Position numbers and translations under genes: made by a program
Part shown: positions 26,670 through 33,294 of the stretch, piece by piece
How positions within the stretch are numbered: position 1 is the stretch's first letter
Layout: every line of letters starts with the position of its first letter
NCBI RefSeq assembly: GCF_000332355.1
Contig: NZ_KB235958.1
Location: 1,275,150 to 1,308,464 of the forward strand
Length of the DNA: 33,315 nt
Reading direction: 5' to 3'
Origin: Baaleninema simplex PCC 7105
Lineage (GTDB): Bacteria > Cyanobacteriota > Cyanobacteriia > Cyanobacteriales > Geitlerinemataceae
The notes under the pieces: model-generated
Told to the model about the DNA's origin: nothing
Databases searched by the model: none
What the model saw: the letters and a program-made list of their open reading frames with translations, nothing else

Positions 26670-28016
26670 GTGGAACTATCCTTACAACAACTCTGGAATC
26701 GGGTTTTAGAACGCCTGAAAGTTCAACTGAGTCAGCCGACGTTCGAGACTTGGATCGAAACGGCTCGCGTCGAAGCGCTCGAAAACAAACGCCTCGTGTT
26801 ACGCGCGCCGAATCCATTTGCTCGTAACTGGTTGCAAAAATATTATTTGTCTACGATCGCCGATGTCGTCGAAGATATCTTAGGCGATCGCGTCGAAATT
26901 CACCTTTGCACCGATCGCGAGGAGAACGTCGGCGAAAGCACCGATACAGCCTATCCGACGACGACGCCACCGCCGAAATCTAAAGTTCAGAAACCCCCAG
27001 AACTCAATAGCAAGCACGTTTTTTCTCGGTTCGTCGTCGGTTCCAACAACCGTATGGCTCACGCGGCGGCGTTGGCGGTGGCGGAATATCCGGGGCGCGA
27101 GTTCAACCCACTGTTTTTATGCGGCGGCGTCGGGTTGGGAAAAACTCATTTGATGCAAGCGATCGGCCATTATCGAGTGGAAATCGACACCAACTCGCGG
27201 GTGTTTTACGTTTCTACAGAACGCTTTACCAACGATCTCATCGCTGCAATTCGCCGCGACAGTATGCAAAATTTCCGTCGTCACTATCGCACCGCCGACG
27301 TGTTACTCGTCGATGACATTCAGTTTATCGAGGGGAAAGAGTACACTCAAGAAGAGTTTTTTCATACGTTTAACGCCCTGTACGAAGCGGGAAAACAGGT
27401 GGTTTTGGCCTCCGATCGCCCGCCGAGTCAAATTCCCCAACTGCAAGAACGCCTCTCGTCGCGGTTTTCGATGGGATTGATCGCCGATATTCAACCCCCC
27501 GATTTTGAAACCCGCATGGCGATTTTGCAGAAAAAGGCTGAATACGAGAGCATTCGACTTCCCCGAGAGGCGATCGAATACATTGCGTCTCGCTATAAAT
27601 CCAATATTCGAGAGTTGGAGGGGGCGTTAATTCGGGCGGTGGCGTATATTTCTATTTCCGGTTTACCGATGACGGTCGAAAATATCGCCCCGGTACTTAC
27701 CCCGCAAACTCAAACGGTCGAAGCGTCGCCGACAGTCGTGATGCAAGCGGTCGCGGAAATGATGAAGGTCTCTGTCGAAGATCTCAAGGGAAGTTCGCGA
27801 CGCCGAGAAATCAGTCAAGCTCGTCAAATTGCGATGTATTTGATGCGACAACATACTGATTTGAGTTTGCCGAAAATTGGAGAAGAGTTCGGCGGAAAAG
27901 ACCATACGACCGTGTTGTACAGTTGTGATAAAATCGCCGAACGCAAGGATAAAGATCCGCAGTTGGCGCAGGTGTTAACTCAGTTGAGCGATCGCATTAA
28001 TTTATCGAGTCGGTGA
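26670..28016 (+). CDS. dnaA: chromosomal replication initiator DnaA
   Basis: This 448-residue AAA+ initiator binds DnaA boxes and opens the replication origin. Domain I starts [20 protein letters not shown], followed by a short linker. Domain III has Walker [10 protein letters not shown] (about 152-160) and Walker B LLVDD (about 212-216). The C-terminal helix-turn-helix domain carries [20 protein letters not shown], the DnaA signature. I chose the GTG at 26670: GGGAGG lies about 10 bases upstream and the protein then begins like other cyanobacterial DnaA proteins. The longer ATG frame from 26613 adds an unconserved-looking leader. dnaN does not follow it, and I saw no DnaA-box cluster beside it, so the origin need not be here. 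Confidence 0.97.
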   Translation: MELSLQQLWNRVLERLKVQLSQPTFETWIETARVEALENKRLVLRAPNPFARNWLQKYYLSTIADVVEDILGDRVEIHLCTDREENVGESTDTAYPTTTPPPKSKVQKPPELNSKHVFSRFVVGSNNRMAHAAALAVAEYPGREFNPLFLCGGVGLGKTHLMQAIGHYRVEIDTNSRVFYVSTERFTNDLIAAIRRDSMQNFRRHYRTADVLLVDDIQFIEGKEYTQEEFFHTFNALYEAGKQVVLASDRPPSQIPQLQERLSSRFSMGLIADIQPPDFETRMAILQKKAEYESIRLPREAIEYIASRYKSNIRELEGALIRAVAYISISGLPMTVENIAPVLTPQTQTVEASPTVVMQAVAEMMKVSVEDLKGSSRRREISQARQIAMYLMRQHTDLSLPKIGEEFGGKDHTTVLYSCDKIAERKDKDPQLAQVLTQLSDRINLSSR

Positions 28017-28098
28017 TGTTTTTTAAACGAGAACGGGTGACAGAAAAAAGACGATACTCAAAACCGTTCGATGCAATTTTCTAACGGCAAAGCAACTA

Positions 28099-28221
28099 TA
28101 GCAGTCCCAAACCAAATGAGTCGTCAAAAATTAAAACACCCGAAAAAATCTGATTCCCCGTTCCCCGTTTCTGATTCCCTTTTTGTTTCAATTTTGTTAC
28201 ATAACTGATTTAGGGTTGCTA
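28099..28221 (-). mobile_element. MITE-like element, copy B
   Basis: This 123-base element is the reverse complement of the family seen at 24930 and 32536. It begins TAGCAGTCCCAAA on the plus strand and ends in TTAGGGTTGCTA, with TA on both sides (28097-28098 and 28222-28223). The second base of the right TA is the A of the acetyltransferase ATG. The AGGG near its end sits 7 bases before that ATG and may act as the ribosome site. Confidence 0.75.
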
Positions 28222-28222
28222 T

Positions 28223-28852
28223 ATGACAAACGGTCCCCATCCAGATACTCTCTACCCCATCCCCAACCAACGGCGATTGGTGTATCTTAAAAATCTCGTC
28301 AACAATCCCAACATTCTCGTGGGAGACTATACCTATTACGATGATTTCGAGACTCCCGAAAATTTCGAGAAAAACGTTCTCTATCATTTCGATTTTATTG
28401 GCGATCGCCTAATTATCGGGAAGTTTTGTGCGATCGCTTGCGGTGTAAAATTTATTATGAACGGTGGGAACCATCACCCCGACTGGTTGACCAACTATCC
28501 GTTTACTATATTTGGACAAGGCTGGGAATCCGCCATGCCCGATTCTTGGCCGCACAAAGGCGACACTCGCATCGAAAACGATGTTTGGCTCGGTTACAAT
28601 GCGACGGTAATGCCCGGAATCCACATCGGCGACGGGGCGATCGTGGCAGCAAACGCAATGGTGACTCGCGACGTTCCACCTTATACTGTAGTCGGTGGAA
28701 ATCCCGCCCGAGAAATTCGCAAACGGTTTGACGACGCGACCGTTCGAGATTTGCTGGAGTTGCGATGGTGGGATTGGCAGATCGAGAAAATTACGCGCAA
28801 TCTCAAGGCTATTTGTGGAAGCGATATTGAGGCGTTAAAACAAGCCGTTTAG
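28223..28852 (+). CDS. Vat/CatB-like O-acetyltransferase (hexapeptide repeat)
   Basis: This 209-residue left-handed beta-helix acetyltransferase is of the xenobiotic (streptogramin A/type B chloramphenicol) group, using acetyl-CoA to acetylate a hydroxyl. The N-terminus MTNGPHPDTLYPIP and the stretch VGDYTYYDDFETPENFE are typical. The region KFCAIACGVKFIMNGGNHHPDW contains the expected catalytic His. The hexapeptide coils are seen in IENDVWLGYNATVMPGIHIG and GAIVAANAMVTRDVPPYTVVGGNPAREIRKRF. Many environmental members are not shown to give antibiotic resistance, so I make no resistance claim. The gene stands alone, directly after MITE copy B, which may provide its ribosome site. Confidence 0.9.
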   Translation: MTNGPHPDTLYPIPNQRRLVYLKNLVNNPNILVGDYTYYDDFETPENFEKNVLYHFDFIGDRLIIGKFCAIACGVKFIMNGGNHHPDWLTNYPFTIFGQGWESAMPDSWPHKGDTRIENDVWLGYNATVMPGIHIGDGAIVAANAMVTRDVPPYTVVGGNPAREIRKRFDDATVRDLLELRWWDWQIEKITRNLKAICGSDIEALKQAV

Positions 28853-28877
28853 CGGTAGACGCGATCACAACAGTAAT

Positions 28878-28900
28878 AGGGGCGCGAACAGTTCGCCCCT
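28878..28900. repeat. hairpin between acetyltransferase and rpsU
   Basis: AGGGGCG and CGCCCCT flank a short GAA/TTC stem (with one extra C), giving a stable hairpin 26 bases after the acetyltransferase stop. No T run follows on the plus strand, so it may be a weak bidirectional terminator or one of the common GGGGCGAAC...GTTCGCCCC palindromic repeats of cyanobacteria. Confidence 0.45.
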
Positions 28901-28917
28901 AAGAAGTATGAAATTTC

Positions 28918-28942
28918 ATCGGCGGGTTCGCCGGACGCCGAT
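28918..28942 (-). terminator. candidate terminator hairpin after rpsU
   Basis: ATCGGCG (28918-28924) pairs perfectly with CGCCGAT (28936-28942), 8 bases past the rpsU stop. A second small stem can form inside the loop. A T run is lacking on the minus strand, so termination is inferred from position and stem strength only. Confidence 0.4.
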
Positions 28943-28949
28943 TTGCGTC

Positions 28950-29138
28950 TTAGTAGCGAAATTTTCTCTTGCGTTGTTTGTGTCGGGCGAGTTCTTTACG
29001 CTTCCGTTTTTCGATGGGCGTTTCAAAGTGACGGTTTTTCTTCATATCTGGAAAAATTCCCGCTCGGGAAACCCCACGCTTGAATCGACGGAGTACCGAT
29101 TCAATGCCTTCGTTTTCGCCCGGTACAACTTGGGTCAT
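28950..29138 (-). CDS. rpsU: 30S ribosomal protein bS21
   Basis: This 62-residue basic protein matches bS21: [20 protein letters not shown], then [18 protein letters not shown] and a strongly basic tail ending KQRKRKFRY. bS21 sits near the anti-Shine-Dalgarno region of the 30S subunit and takes part in translation initiation. It lies 211 bases downstream of the Rbp RNA-binding protein gene on the same strand. The rbp-rpsU linkage is known in other cyanobacteria. A strong hairpin stands between them. Confidence 0.96.
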   Translation of the reverse strand: MTQVVPGENEGIESVLRRFKRGVSRAGIFPDMKKNRHFETPIEKRKRKELARHKQRKRKFRY

Positions 29139-29166
29139 GTAATACTCTCGTGATGTGACAAATAAA

Positions 29167-29210
29167 GGGCAAAGTAAGAAGCGATCGTGTGTCCGACTTC
29201 TTACTCGCCC
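29167..29210 (-). terminator. hairpin between rbp and rpsU (terminator or attenuator)
   Basis: On the plus strand, AGTAAGAAG (29173-29181) pairs perfectly with CTTCTTACT (29197-29205), and GGGC with GCCC extends the stem. Read in the gene direction (minus), it is followed by the T-rich CCCTTTATTTGTC. It could end most rbp transcripts and let only some read into rpsU, or be an RNA-processing site. Confidence 0.5.
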
Positions 29211-29349
29211 TCTTAATGTTCGAGTTTCAAAGAGACGATCGTCCGTCGCTACAGTCGAGTTTTAACAGGCTGGGATGCCTTGAGTGTCAGAGGTCAGACA
29301 AGCTTTTAACTCGATTTCACTGCGAACCGGTCGATCTCACGATCTCGTT

Positions 29350-29646
29350 TTAGTAGCGGCGAGACTTGCCGCGATTTCCCCAACTTCCGCCAGAAGAGCG
29401 GTTTTCGCGAGGTCGGGCTTTGTTCACTTTAAGGTCGCGTCCCATCCATTCAGCGCCGTCGAGGTCTTCGATCGCCGCAGCTTCTTGTTCGTCGGTTTCC
29501 ATTTCCACGAAGGCGAAGCCACGCATCCGTTGGGTTTCGCGGTCGAGGGGAACGTGAACTCGTTTCACCGTACCGTACTCGGAAAAGGTTTGAGTTAAAT
29601 CGTCCTGCGTGACGTCGTAGGACAGATTACCCACGTAAATTGACAT
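29350..29646 (-). CDS. RRM-type RNA-binding protein (Rbp)
   Basis: This 98-residue protein consists of one RNA recognition motif and a short Gly/Arg/Ser tail ([17 protein letters not shown]). RNP-2 is IYVGNL at residues 3-8 and RNP-1 is RGFAFVEM at about 43-50, so single-stranded RNA binding is expected. Cyanobacterial Rbp proteins of this size are reported to be cold-inducible and to bind or localise mRNAs. The ATG at 29646 gives the usual [12 protein letters not shown] start; an open upstream extension is not protein-like. It is followed by rpsU. The roughly 100-base leader upstream may be where cold regulation acts. Confidence 0.95.
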   Translation of the reverse strand: MSIYVGNLSYDVTQDDLTQTFSEYGTVKRVHVPLDRETQRMRGFAFVEMETDEQEAAAIEDLDGAEWMGRDLKVNKARPRENRSSGGSWGNRGKSRRY

Positions 29647-29748
29647 GATTTGAGATTCTCCCGAATCCTGAGCGTGTAGAGAGTTAAATTCGGGGAACCG
29701 TTCTGAAAGAAAAACGAATTGCACAACCGAATATAAATCTTTAGTGAA

Positions 29749-29757
29749 ATATTAGCA
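29749..29757 (-). promoter_or_regulatory. possible extended -10 element for rbp
   Basis: On the minus strand, TGC-TAATAT (29757-29749) has the form of an extended -10 box about 100 bases before the rbp start codon. No good -35 hexamer lies at the right distance. A leader of about 95 bases would fit the long leaders described for cyanobacterial rbp genes. The rest of 29758-30018 shows no gene. Confidence 0.3.
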
Positions 29758-30141
29758 CACTCGCGCGATTTTGCCATCTCCCAGTTCAGATAACTTAAGA
29801 AAAATCTCGTAAAAATCCGTTCGAGCTAGCTGAATTCGGTAAATTTCCGACACTTAATACTATTTTAAGACTCTGACGCTGCCAAACGATACGATTCGAG
29901 GCGATCGGGGCTCTCGGCAAGCGTCTGCTATTTTAAATGAGGGTGTCCTATCGGGCGCGATCGATTGCTGGCAATCCCTTGGTGGTGCAAAAAACTGAGT
30001 CGTGTCGCGCGCGATCGCCTACCAAGATCCGTCGCAGTACTCCGCCCATAGCCGAGGGCTTGGGGGGTGGTGAAGCGACGGGAGGGAGTAGTTCGCTTAA
30101 GCCTAGAAACAAATATTTATTTTCTAAGCTAAGATAGTTTC

Positions 30142-31449
30142 ATGCTAAACATGACGTGGGAATTCAAGCTAGAGCCAACGGCGGAGCAGGTTTCAGACAT
30201 CGAACACATTTTGGATGTGTGCCGCAATGTCTGGAATTTTGCTCTGCGGGAACGCAAGGATTGGCTGAATTCCCGCAAGTCGCCCGTGAATGCGTGTTCG
30301 ATTCGGCAGGAATTTATCTGGCCTGCGGATGCACCATTTCCCAGTTATGCGCGGCAGTGCAAGTCGCTGACTGCGGCCAAAGCTGAATACCCCCGATTAA
30401 AGACTGTCAATGCCCAAGTGCTTCAACAAGTCATCCGAAAACTGGAAGCCTCCTGGGAGTCGTGGCGGTTAAAGCGTTCGGGTCTTCCACGATTCAAAAA
30501 ACCCAACCGGATGCGAAGCTTTGTCTTCCCCCAGATGCTCAAAAACTGTGTGTCTGACAAAGGGATTAAGTTGCCTCAGTTGGGATGGGTTCGGGTTCGG
30601 TGGTCGCGGAAAATTCCTGATTTATTCCAGGTTAAGCAAGCTCGAATTGTTCGCAAGGCATCCGGGTACTTTGTCGTGCTTAGCCTTCAGGCTGACGTCG
30701 ATATTCCTGCTGTAGCCCCTCACGGACATCCGGTAGGGATTGACGTTGGACTGGAGTACTTTCTCTCAACTTCTGATGGAGAGCAGGTCAAGCGGCCTCG
30801 CTTTTTCAACAATCTGCACCGCAAGCTGAAATCGCTGCAACGCCGATTGAAGAAAAAGCAGAAGGGGTCAGCTAACTGGCTGAAACTCCAGAAGAAAATT
30901 GCGAGAGTCCATCAACGGATTGCCGATACGCGAAAAGACTGGCATTTCAAGCTGGCTCATCACCTTTGCGACGGCGCAGGGACGATCTTTGTCGAAGATC
31001 TCATCCCCCCAACCCCCCTTTCAAAGGGGGGCGAAGGGGGGATAGGAATGTTGGGCAAACACACCCTGGATGCTGGGCTGGGACAATTTGTGAATCAGAT
31101 CCTTCCCTGGGTGTGCTGGAAGCGCGATGTGTATTACGGCAAAGTTGATGCCCGTGGCACTTCTCAGGAATGCCCAGACTGTGGAGTGGAGGTTCGCAAA
31201 GATCTCTCAACCAGGATTCATCACTGTCACAACTGCGGGTCAACAAAGCCCCGTGATGTGGCGAGTGGACAAGTTATCTGTACCCGTGGGCAACGGGGAA
31301 TCGAAACTGCCTGTGGAGGGGAGGCGGCGGGGACTGAGTTGGCTCAGTCTAGCTGGCACCTGTTGAAGCAGGAAATCTTTGGGGCGACCCAAGGAATCTC
31401 CCTGCATACCCGGAACGGGTTGCTGAGAGAGGATGTCAATTATCGGTAA
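30142..31449 (+). CDS. tnpB: TnpB RNA-guided nuclease, copy 2, with repeat-derived segment
   Basis: This 435-residue TnpB is about 96-97 % like copy 1 in the shared parts. RuvC motifs are GIDVGLEYF (Asp201), FVEDL (Glu285) and KPRDVASGQVI (Asp about 372); the CPDC/CHNC zinc finger is intact. Directly after the Glu motif, the residues DFRIMAKG of copy 1 are replaced by IPPTPLSKGGEGGIG, translated from a 44-base palindromic repeat. The segment adjoins the active site, so activity is doubtful, although the frame stays open. The stop codon is outside the element, and the gene overlaps the glucosyltransferase frame by 17 bases. Confidence 0.92.
   Translation: MLNMTWEFKLEPTAEQVSDIEHILDVCRNVWNFALRERKDWLNSRKSPVNACSIRQEFIWPADAPFPSYARQCKSLTAAKAEYPRLKTVNAQVLQQVIRKLEASWESWRLKRSGLPRFKKPNRMRSFVFPQMLKNCVSDKGIKLPQLGWVRVRWSRKIPDLFQVKQARIVRKASGYFVVLSLQADVDIPAVAPHGHPVGIDVGLEYFLSTSDGEQVKRPRFFNNLHRKLKSLQRRLKKKQKGSANWLKLQKKIARVHQRIADTRKDWHFKLAHHLCDGAGTIFVEDLIPPTPLSKGGEGGIGMLGKHTLDAGLGQFVNQILPWVCWKRDVYYGKVDARGTSQECPDCGVEVRKDLSTRIHHCHNCGSTKPRDVASGQVICTRGQRGIETACGGEAAGTELAQSSWHLLKQEIFGATQGISLHTRNGLLREDVNYR
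31003..31046. repeat. 44-base palindromic repeat inside tnpB copy 2
   Basis: This block has the core CCCCCCTTTCAAAGGGGGG and matches 25199-25242 in reverse orientation almost base for base. Copy 1 has 21 ordinary coding bases at this place, where copy 2 has 42. The repeat thus replaced coding sequence rather than only adding to it, and the net change of 21 keeps the frame. Confidence 0.85.
31310..31439 (+). ncRNA. candidate omega-RNA at right end of tnpB copy 2
   Basis: By analogy with characterised TnpB elements, the 3' end of the gene with its two hairpins (31379-31392, 31408-31420) should form the scaffold of the guide RNA. The guide would then start at 31440 with TTATCGGTAATCTAAT. The 5' limit is arbitrary, and whether the RNA is made cannot be seen. 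Confidence 0.35.
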
Positions 31450-32560
31450 TCTAATTCTTCACAATACGATCGTGGGAGATTCCCTAAACCTACTTTTTCT
31501 GTCTACCCCCGTCGGAGCGTTGGGAACCGGACTCGGGGGCGGGGTCGAACTAACCTTATACAATATCGCCCAGGCAATGCAGCAGCGGGGTCATCGCGTT
31601 CGGGTTATCGCCCCGTCGCGATCGCAACTCCCACAACTCGACATTGTAACAGTGACGGGTTCGCTGCAAGTCACCGCCCAAACTCAAGGACGAGATGCGG
31701 CGATCGCACTTCCCCCCGAGCCCGTGTTGGGGGCGATGTGGGAGGCGGCGAGGCGACAACAACCGCACTTCGACCTGGTTCTCAATTTCGCCTACGACTG
31801 GTTGCCCTTTTATCTGACCCCATTTTTCCACATTCCCGTCGCGCATTTGGTGAGTATGGGGTCGATAACCGACGCGATGGACGCTGTTATTTTACAGGCG
31901 ATCGCCCGACATCCCGAACGGATTGCCTTTCACACCCGCACCCAGGCGAAGACGTTCGGTGACGTTCCCGAAACCTGTCCCTGTCTGGGAAACGGCATCG
32001 ATTTATCTCTGTACGACTTTTGCGAAACGCCCGAAGATCGCTGGGCGTGGGTCGGACGCATCGCCCCGGAAAAAGGACTCGAAGACGCTGTGGCGGCGAT
32101 CGCGAAAACGGGAAGCAAACTCACCGTTTGGGGAAAAATGCAGTTTCCCGACTATTGGGAGGAGGTTCGCCGCACCTATCCCGAGGCAAAGGTCGAATAT
32201 GCGGGATTTCTGCCGACACAGGAACTTCAACGACAACTCGGACGCTGTCGCGGCTTTTTGATGACGCCGAAGTGGGTCGAAGCCTTTGGCAACGTCACCA
32301 TCGAAGCCTTAGCCTGCGGGGTTCCCGTCGTTGCTTACCGTCGCGGCGGCCCGTCAGAAATCGTTCGCGATGGAGAAACGGGGTTTTTAGTAGAACCCGA
32401 CAGCATCGAAGGATTGGCCGAGGCGATCGCCCGTTGGTCGGAGATCGATCGCTCGAACTGTCGCCGCCAAGCCGAAACTGAGTTTTCCATTCCCGCGATG
32501 GGCGATCGGGTCGAAACTTGGTTGCGTCGAGTATTTAGCAACCCTAAATCAGTTGTGTAA
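31433..32560 (+). CDS. GT4 glycosyltransferase, BGluT-like (pterin glucosyltransferase)
   Basis: This 375-residue GT-B enzyme of family 4 resembles, from recall, UDP-glucose:tetrahydrobiopterin glucosyltransferase of Synechococcus. The N-terminal domain has LLFLSTPVGALG and GLGGGVELTLYNIAQAM, followed by LNFAYDWLPFYLTPFFHIPV. The C-terminal domain has WVGRIAPEKGLEDAV, then TPKWVEAFGNVTIEALACGV with the EX7E motif, and GGPSEIVRDGETGFLVEPDS. The ATG at 31433 lies inside the right end of the tnpB element. A GTG at 31472 is the alternative, and homologous sequence only begins near LNLLFLSTP. The last seven residues (SNPKSVV) and the stop are encoded by a MITE. Both ends of the gene have therefore been altered by mobile DNA. 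Confidence 0.88.
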   Translation: MSIIGNLILHNTIVGDSLNLLFLSTPVGALGTGLGGGVELTLYNIAQAMQQRGHRVRVIAPSRSQLPQLDIVTVTGSLQVTAQTQGRDAAIALPPEPVLGAMWEAARRQQPHFDLVLNFAYDWLPFYLTPFFHIPVAHLVSMGSITDAMDAVILQAIARHPERIAFHTRTQAKTFGDVPETCPCLGNGIDLSLYDFCETPEDRWAWVGRIAPEKGLEDAVAAIAKTGSKLTVWGKMQFPDYWEEVRRTYPEAKVEYAGFLPTQELQRQLGRCRGFLMTPKWVEAFGNVTIEALACGVPVVAYRRGGPSEIVRDGETGFLVEPDSIEGLAEAIARWSEIDRSNCRRQAETEFSIPAMGDRVETWLRRVFSNPKSVV

Positions 32561-32639
32561 CAAAATTGGGACAAACAGGGAACTGGGAATGGGATTTTTT
32601 CTAGTGTTTTAATTTTTGACGACTCATTTGGGACTGCTA
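32536..32639 (+). mobile_element. MITE-like element, copy C
   Basis: This 104-base member of the family begins TAGCAACCCTAAATCAGTTG and ends TTGGGACTGCTA. The right flank is TA; the left flank is TT, so the target duplication is imperfect. Its first bases encode the C-terminus and stop codon of the glucosyltransferase, and it ends 7 bases before the stop of the converging HdeD-like gene. Confidence 0.75.
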
Positions 32640-32646
32640 TAAAACA

Positions 32647-33216
32647 TTAAGTCGATTCGTCTTGTAATAGTTGGCGTGTAGACATTGAAAACATCGCGAT
32701 CCAAACGCCGTCGAAAATTAACGCAATTCCCACCAAAACGCCAATGACCCAAGGGGCGTTAAACGGCCACTGCGACCAAATCAAAATCCCTAAAATGATA
32801 CTGAGAATTCCACCGAGGAGAACCATTCCCCAATTCGGTGCCGGTCGCAGTTGAAACGCCAAAATAGTTTGGATCGCTCCTTGTAAAAAGATAGCAATTC
32901 CTAAAATTAACGTCAGTGTCAAAACACCTTCTAAAAGATTGGTGACGAGTAAAATTCCGGCAACGAGAGATAAAATTCCCACTAACGTTTTTAGCCAAAA
33001 TTGCCCCGATTTTCGGGTTTGAAACGCATAAACAATGCGAAGTACGCCCCCGATAACAAACAACCATCCAAAGATTAACGTCGCGGCGAGGGTTGCAAAA
33101 AGCGGTCTGGCTAACGCCAATACTCCCAGCAAAGCAATTAGCACGCCGAGCGCGATCGCCCAGCCTAGATTTTTCCGCAGTTCCTCGCGCAGTTCCGGCT
33201 CGTTGGCAATTCTCAC
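32647..33216 (-). CDS. HdeD-like membrane protein (DUF308)
   Basis: This 189-residue membrane protein has six hydrophobic helices arranged as repeated pairs, including WAIALGVLIALLGVLALARP, ATLIFGWLFVIGGVLRIVY and MVLLGGILSIILGILIW. This pattern defines the HdeD/DUF308 family; in Escherichia coli HdeD contributes to acid resistance at high cell density, but cyanobacterial members are uncharacterised. The start is a GTG at 33216, chosen because GGAGG sits 6-7 bases upstream and the N-terminus RIANEPELREELRKNLGW is typical. It converges on the glucosyltransferase across a MITE. Confidence 0.9.
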   Translation of the reverse strand: MRIANEPELREELRKNLGWAIALGVLIALLGVLALARPLFATLAATLIFGWLFVIGGVLRIVYAFQTRKSGQFWLKTLVGILSLVAGILLVTNLLEGVLTLTLILGIAIFLQGAIQTILAFQLRPAPNWGMVLLGGILSIILGILIWSQWPFNAPWVIGVLVGIALIFDGVWIAMFSMSTRQLLQDEST

Positions 33217-33237
33217 GGTAACCTCCGATACGTTTGG

Positions 33238-33294
33238 AAGCCCCCGTGCTTTAGCCGGGGGAGGAAAAACGAACGTGCGGCTTTAGCCGCCGTC
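33238..33294. repeat. two adjacent hairpins at the window edge
   Basis: CCCCCG...CGGGGG (33241-33261, loop containing TGCTTTAG) is followed by GCGGCT-TT-AGCCGC (33277-33290). The first hairpin resembles the right ends of many tnpB elements, and both share a CTTTAGCC core. They may be the end of another IS605-type element lying to the right, or free-standing palindromic repeats. The window stops before this can be decided. Confidence 0.5.

Larger units (their letters stand above)
30019..31439 (+). mobile_element. tnpB-only IS605/IS1341-type element, copy 2
   Basis: This 1421-base element is the inverted partner of the one at 9494-10942, with similarity from CTACCAAGATCC to GAGAGGATGTCAA. The left-end hairpin is at 30045-30064. 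The right-end hairpins are at 31379-31392 and 31408-31420. Its size difference from copy 1 is fully explained by the 48-base insert in copy 1, a net 21-base gain here, and one single-base indel upstream of tnpB. No tnpA accompanies it. Confidence 0.85.

Noticed and set aside
28223-28852. Acetyltransferase as an antibiotic resistance gene
   Set aside because: Family membership alone does not show resistance, and many environmental homologues have unknown substrates.
9494-31439. The two tnpB elements as ends of a classical composite transposon
   Set aside because: IS605-type elements move as single strands and neither copy has tnpA. Inversion by recombination is plausible, but joint transposition of 19 kb including dnaA is not supported.
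31827-31842. TTTTCCACA, a perfect DnaA-box-like 9-mer
   Set aside because: It is single, lies inside the glucosyltransferase coding sequence, and has no neighbours, so it gives no support for an origin.
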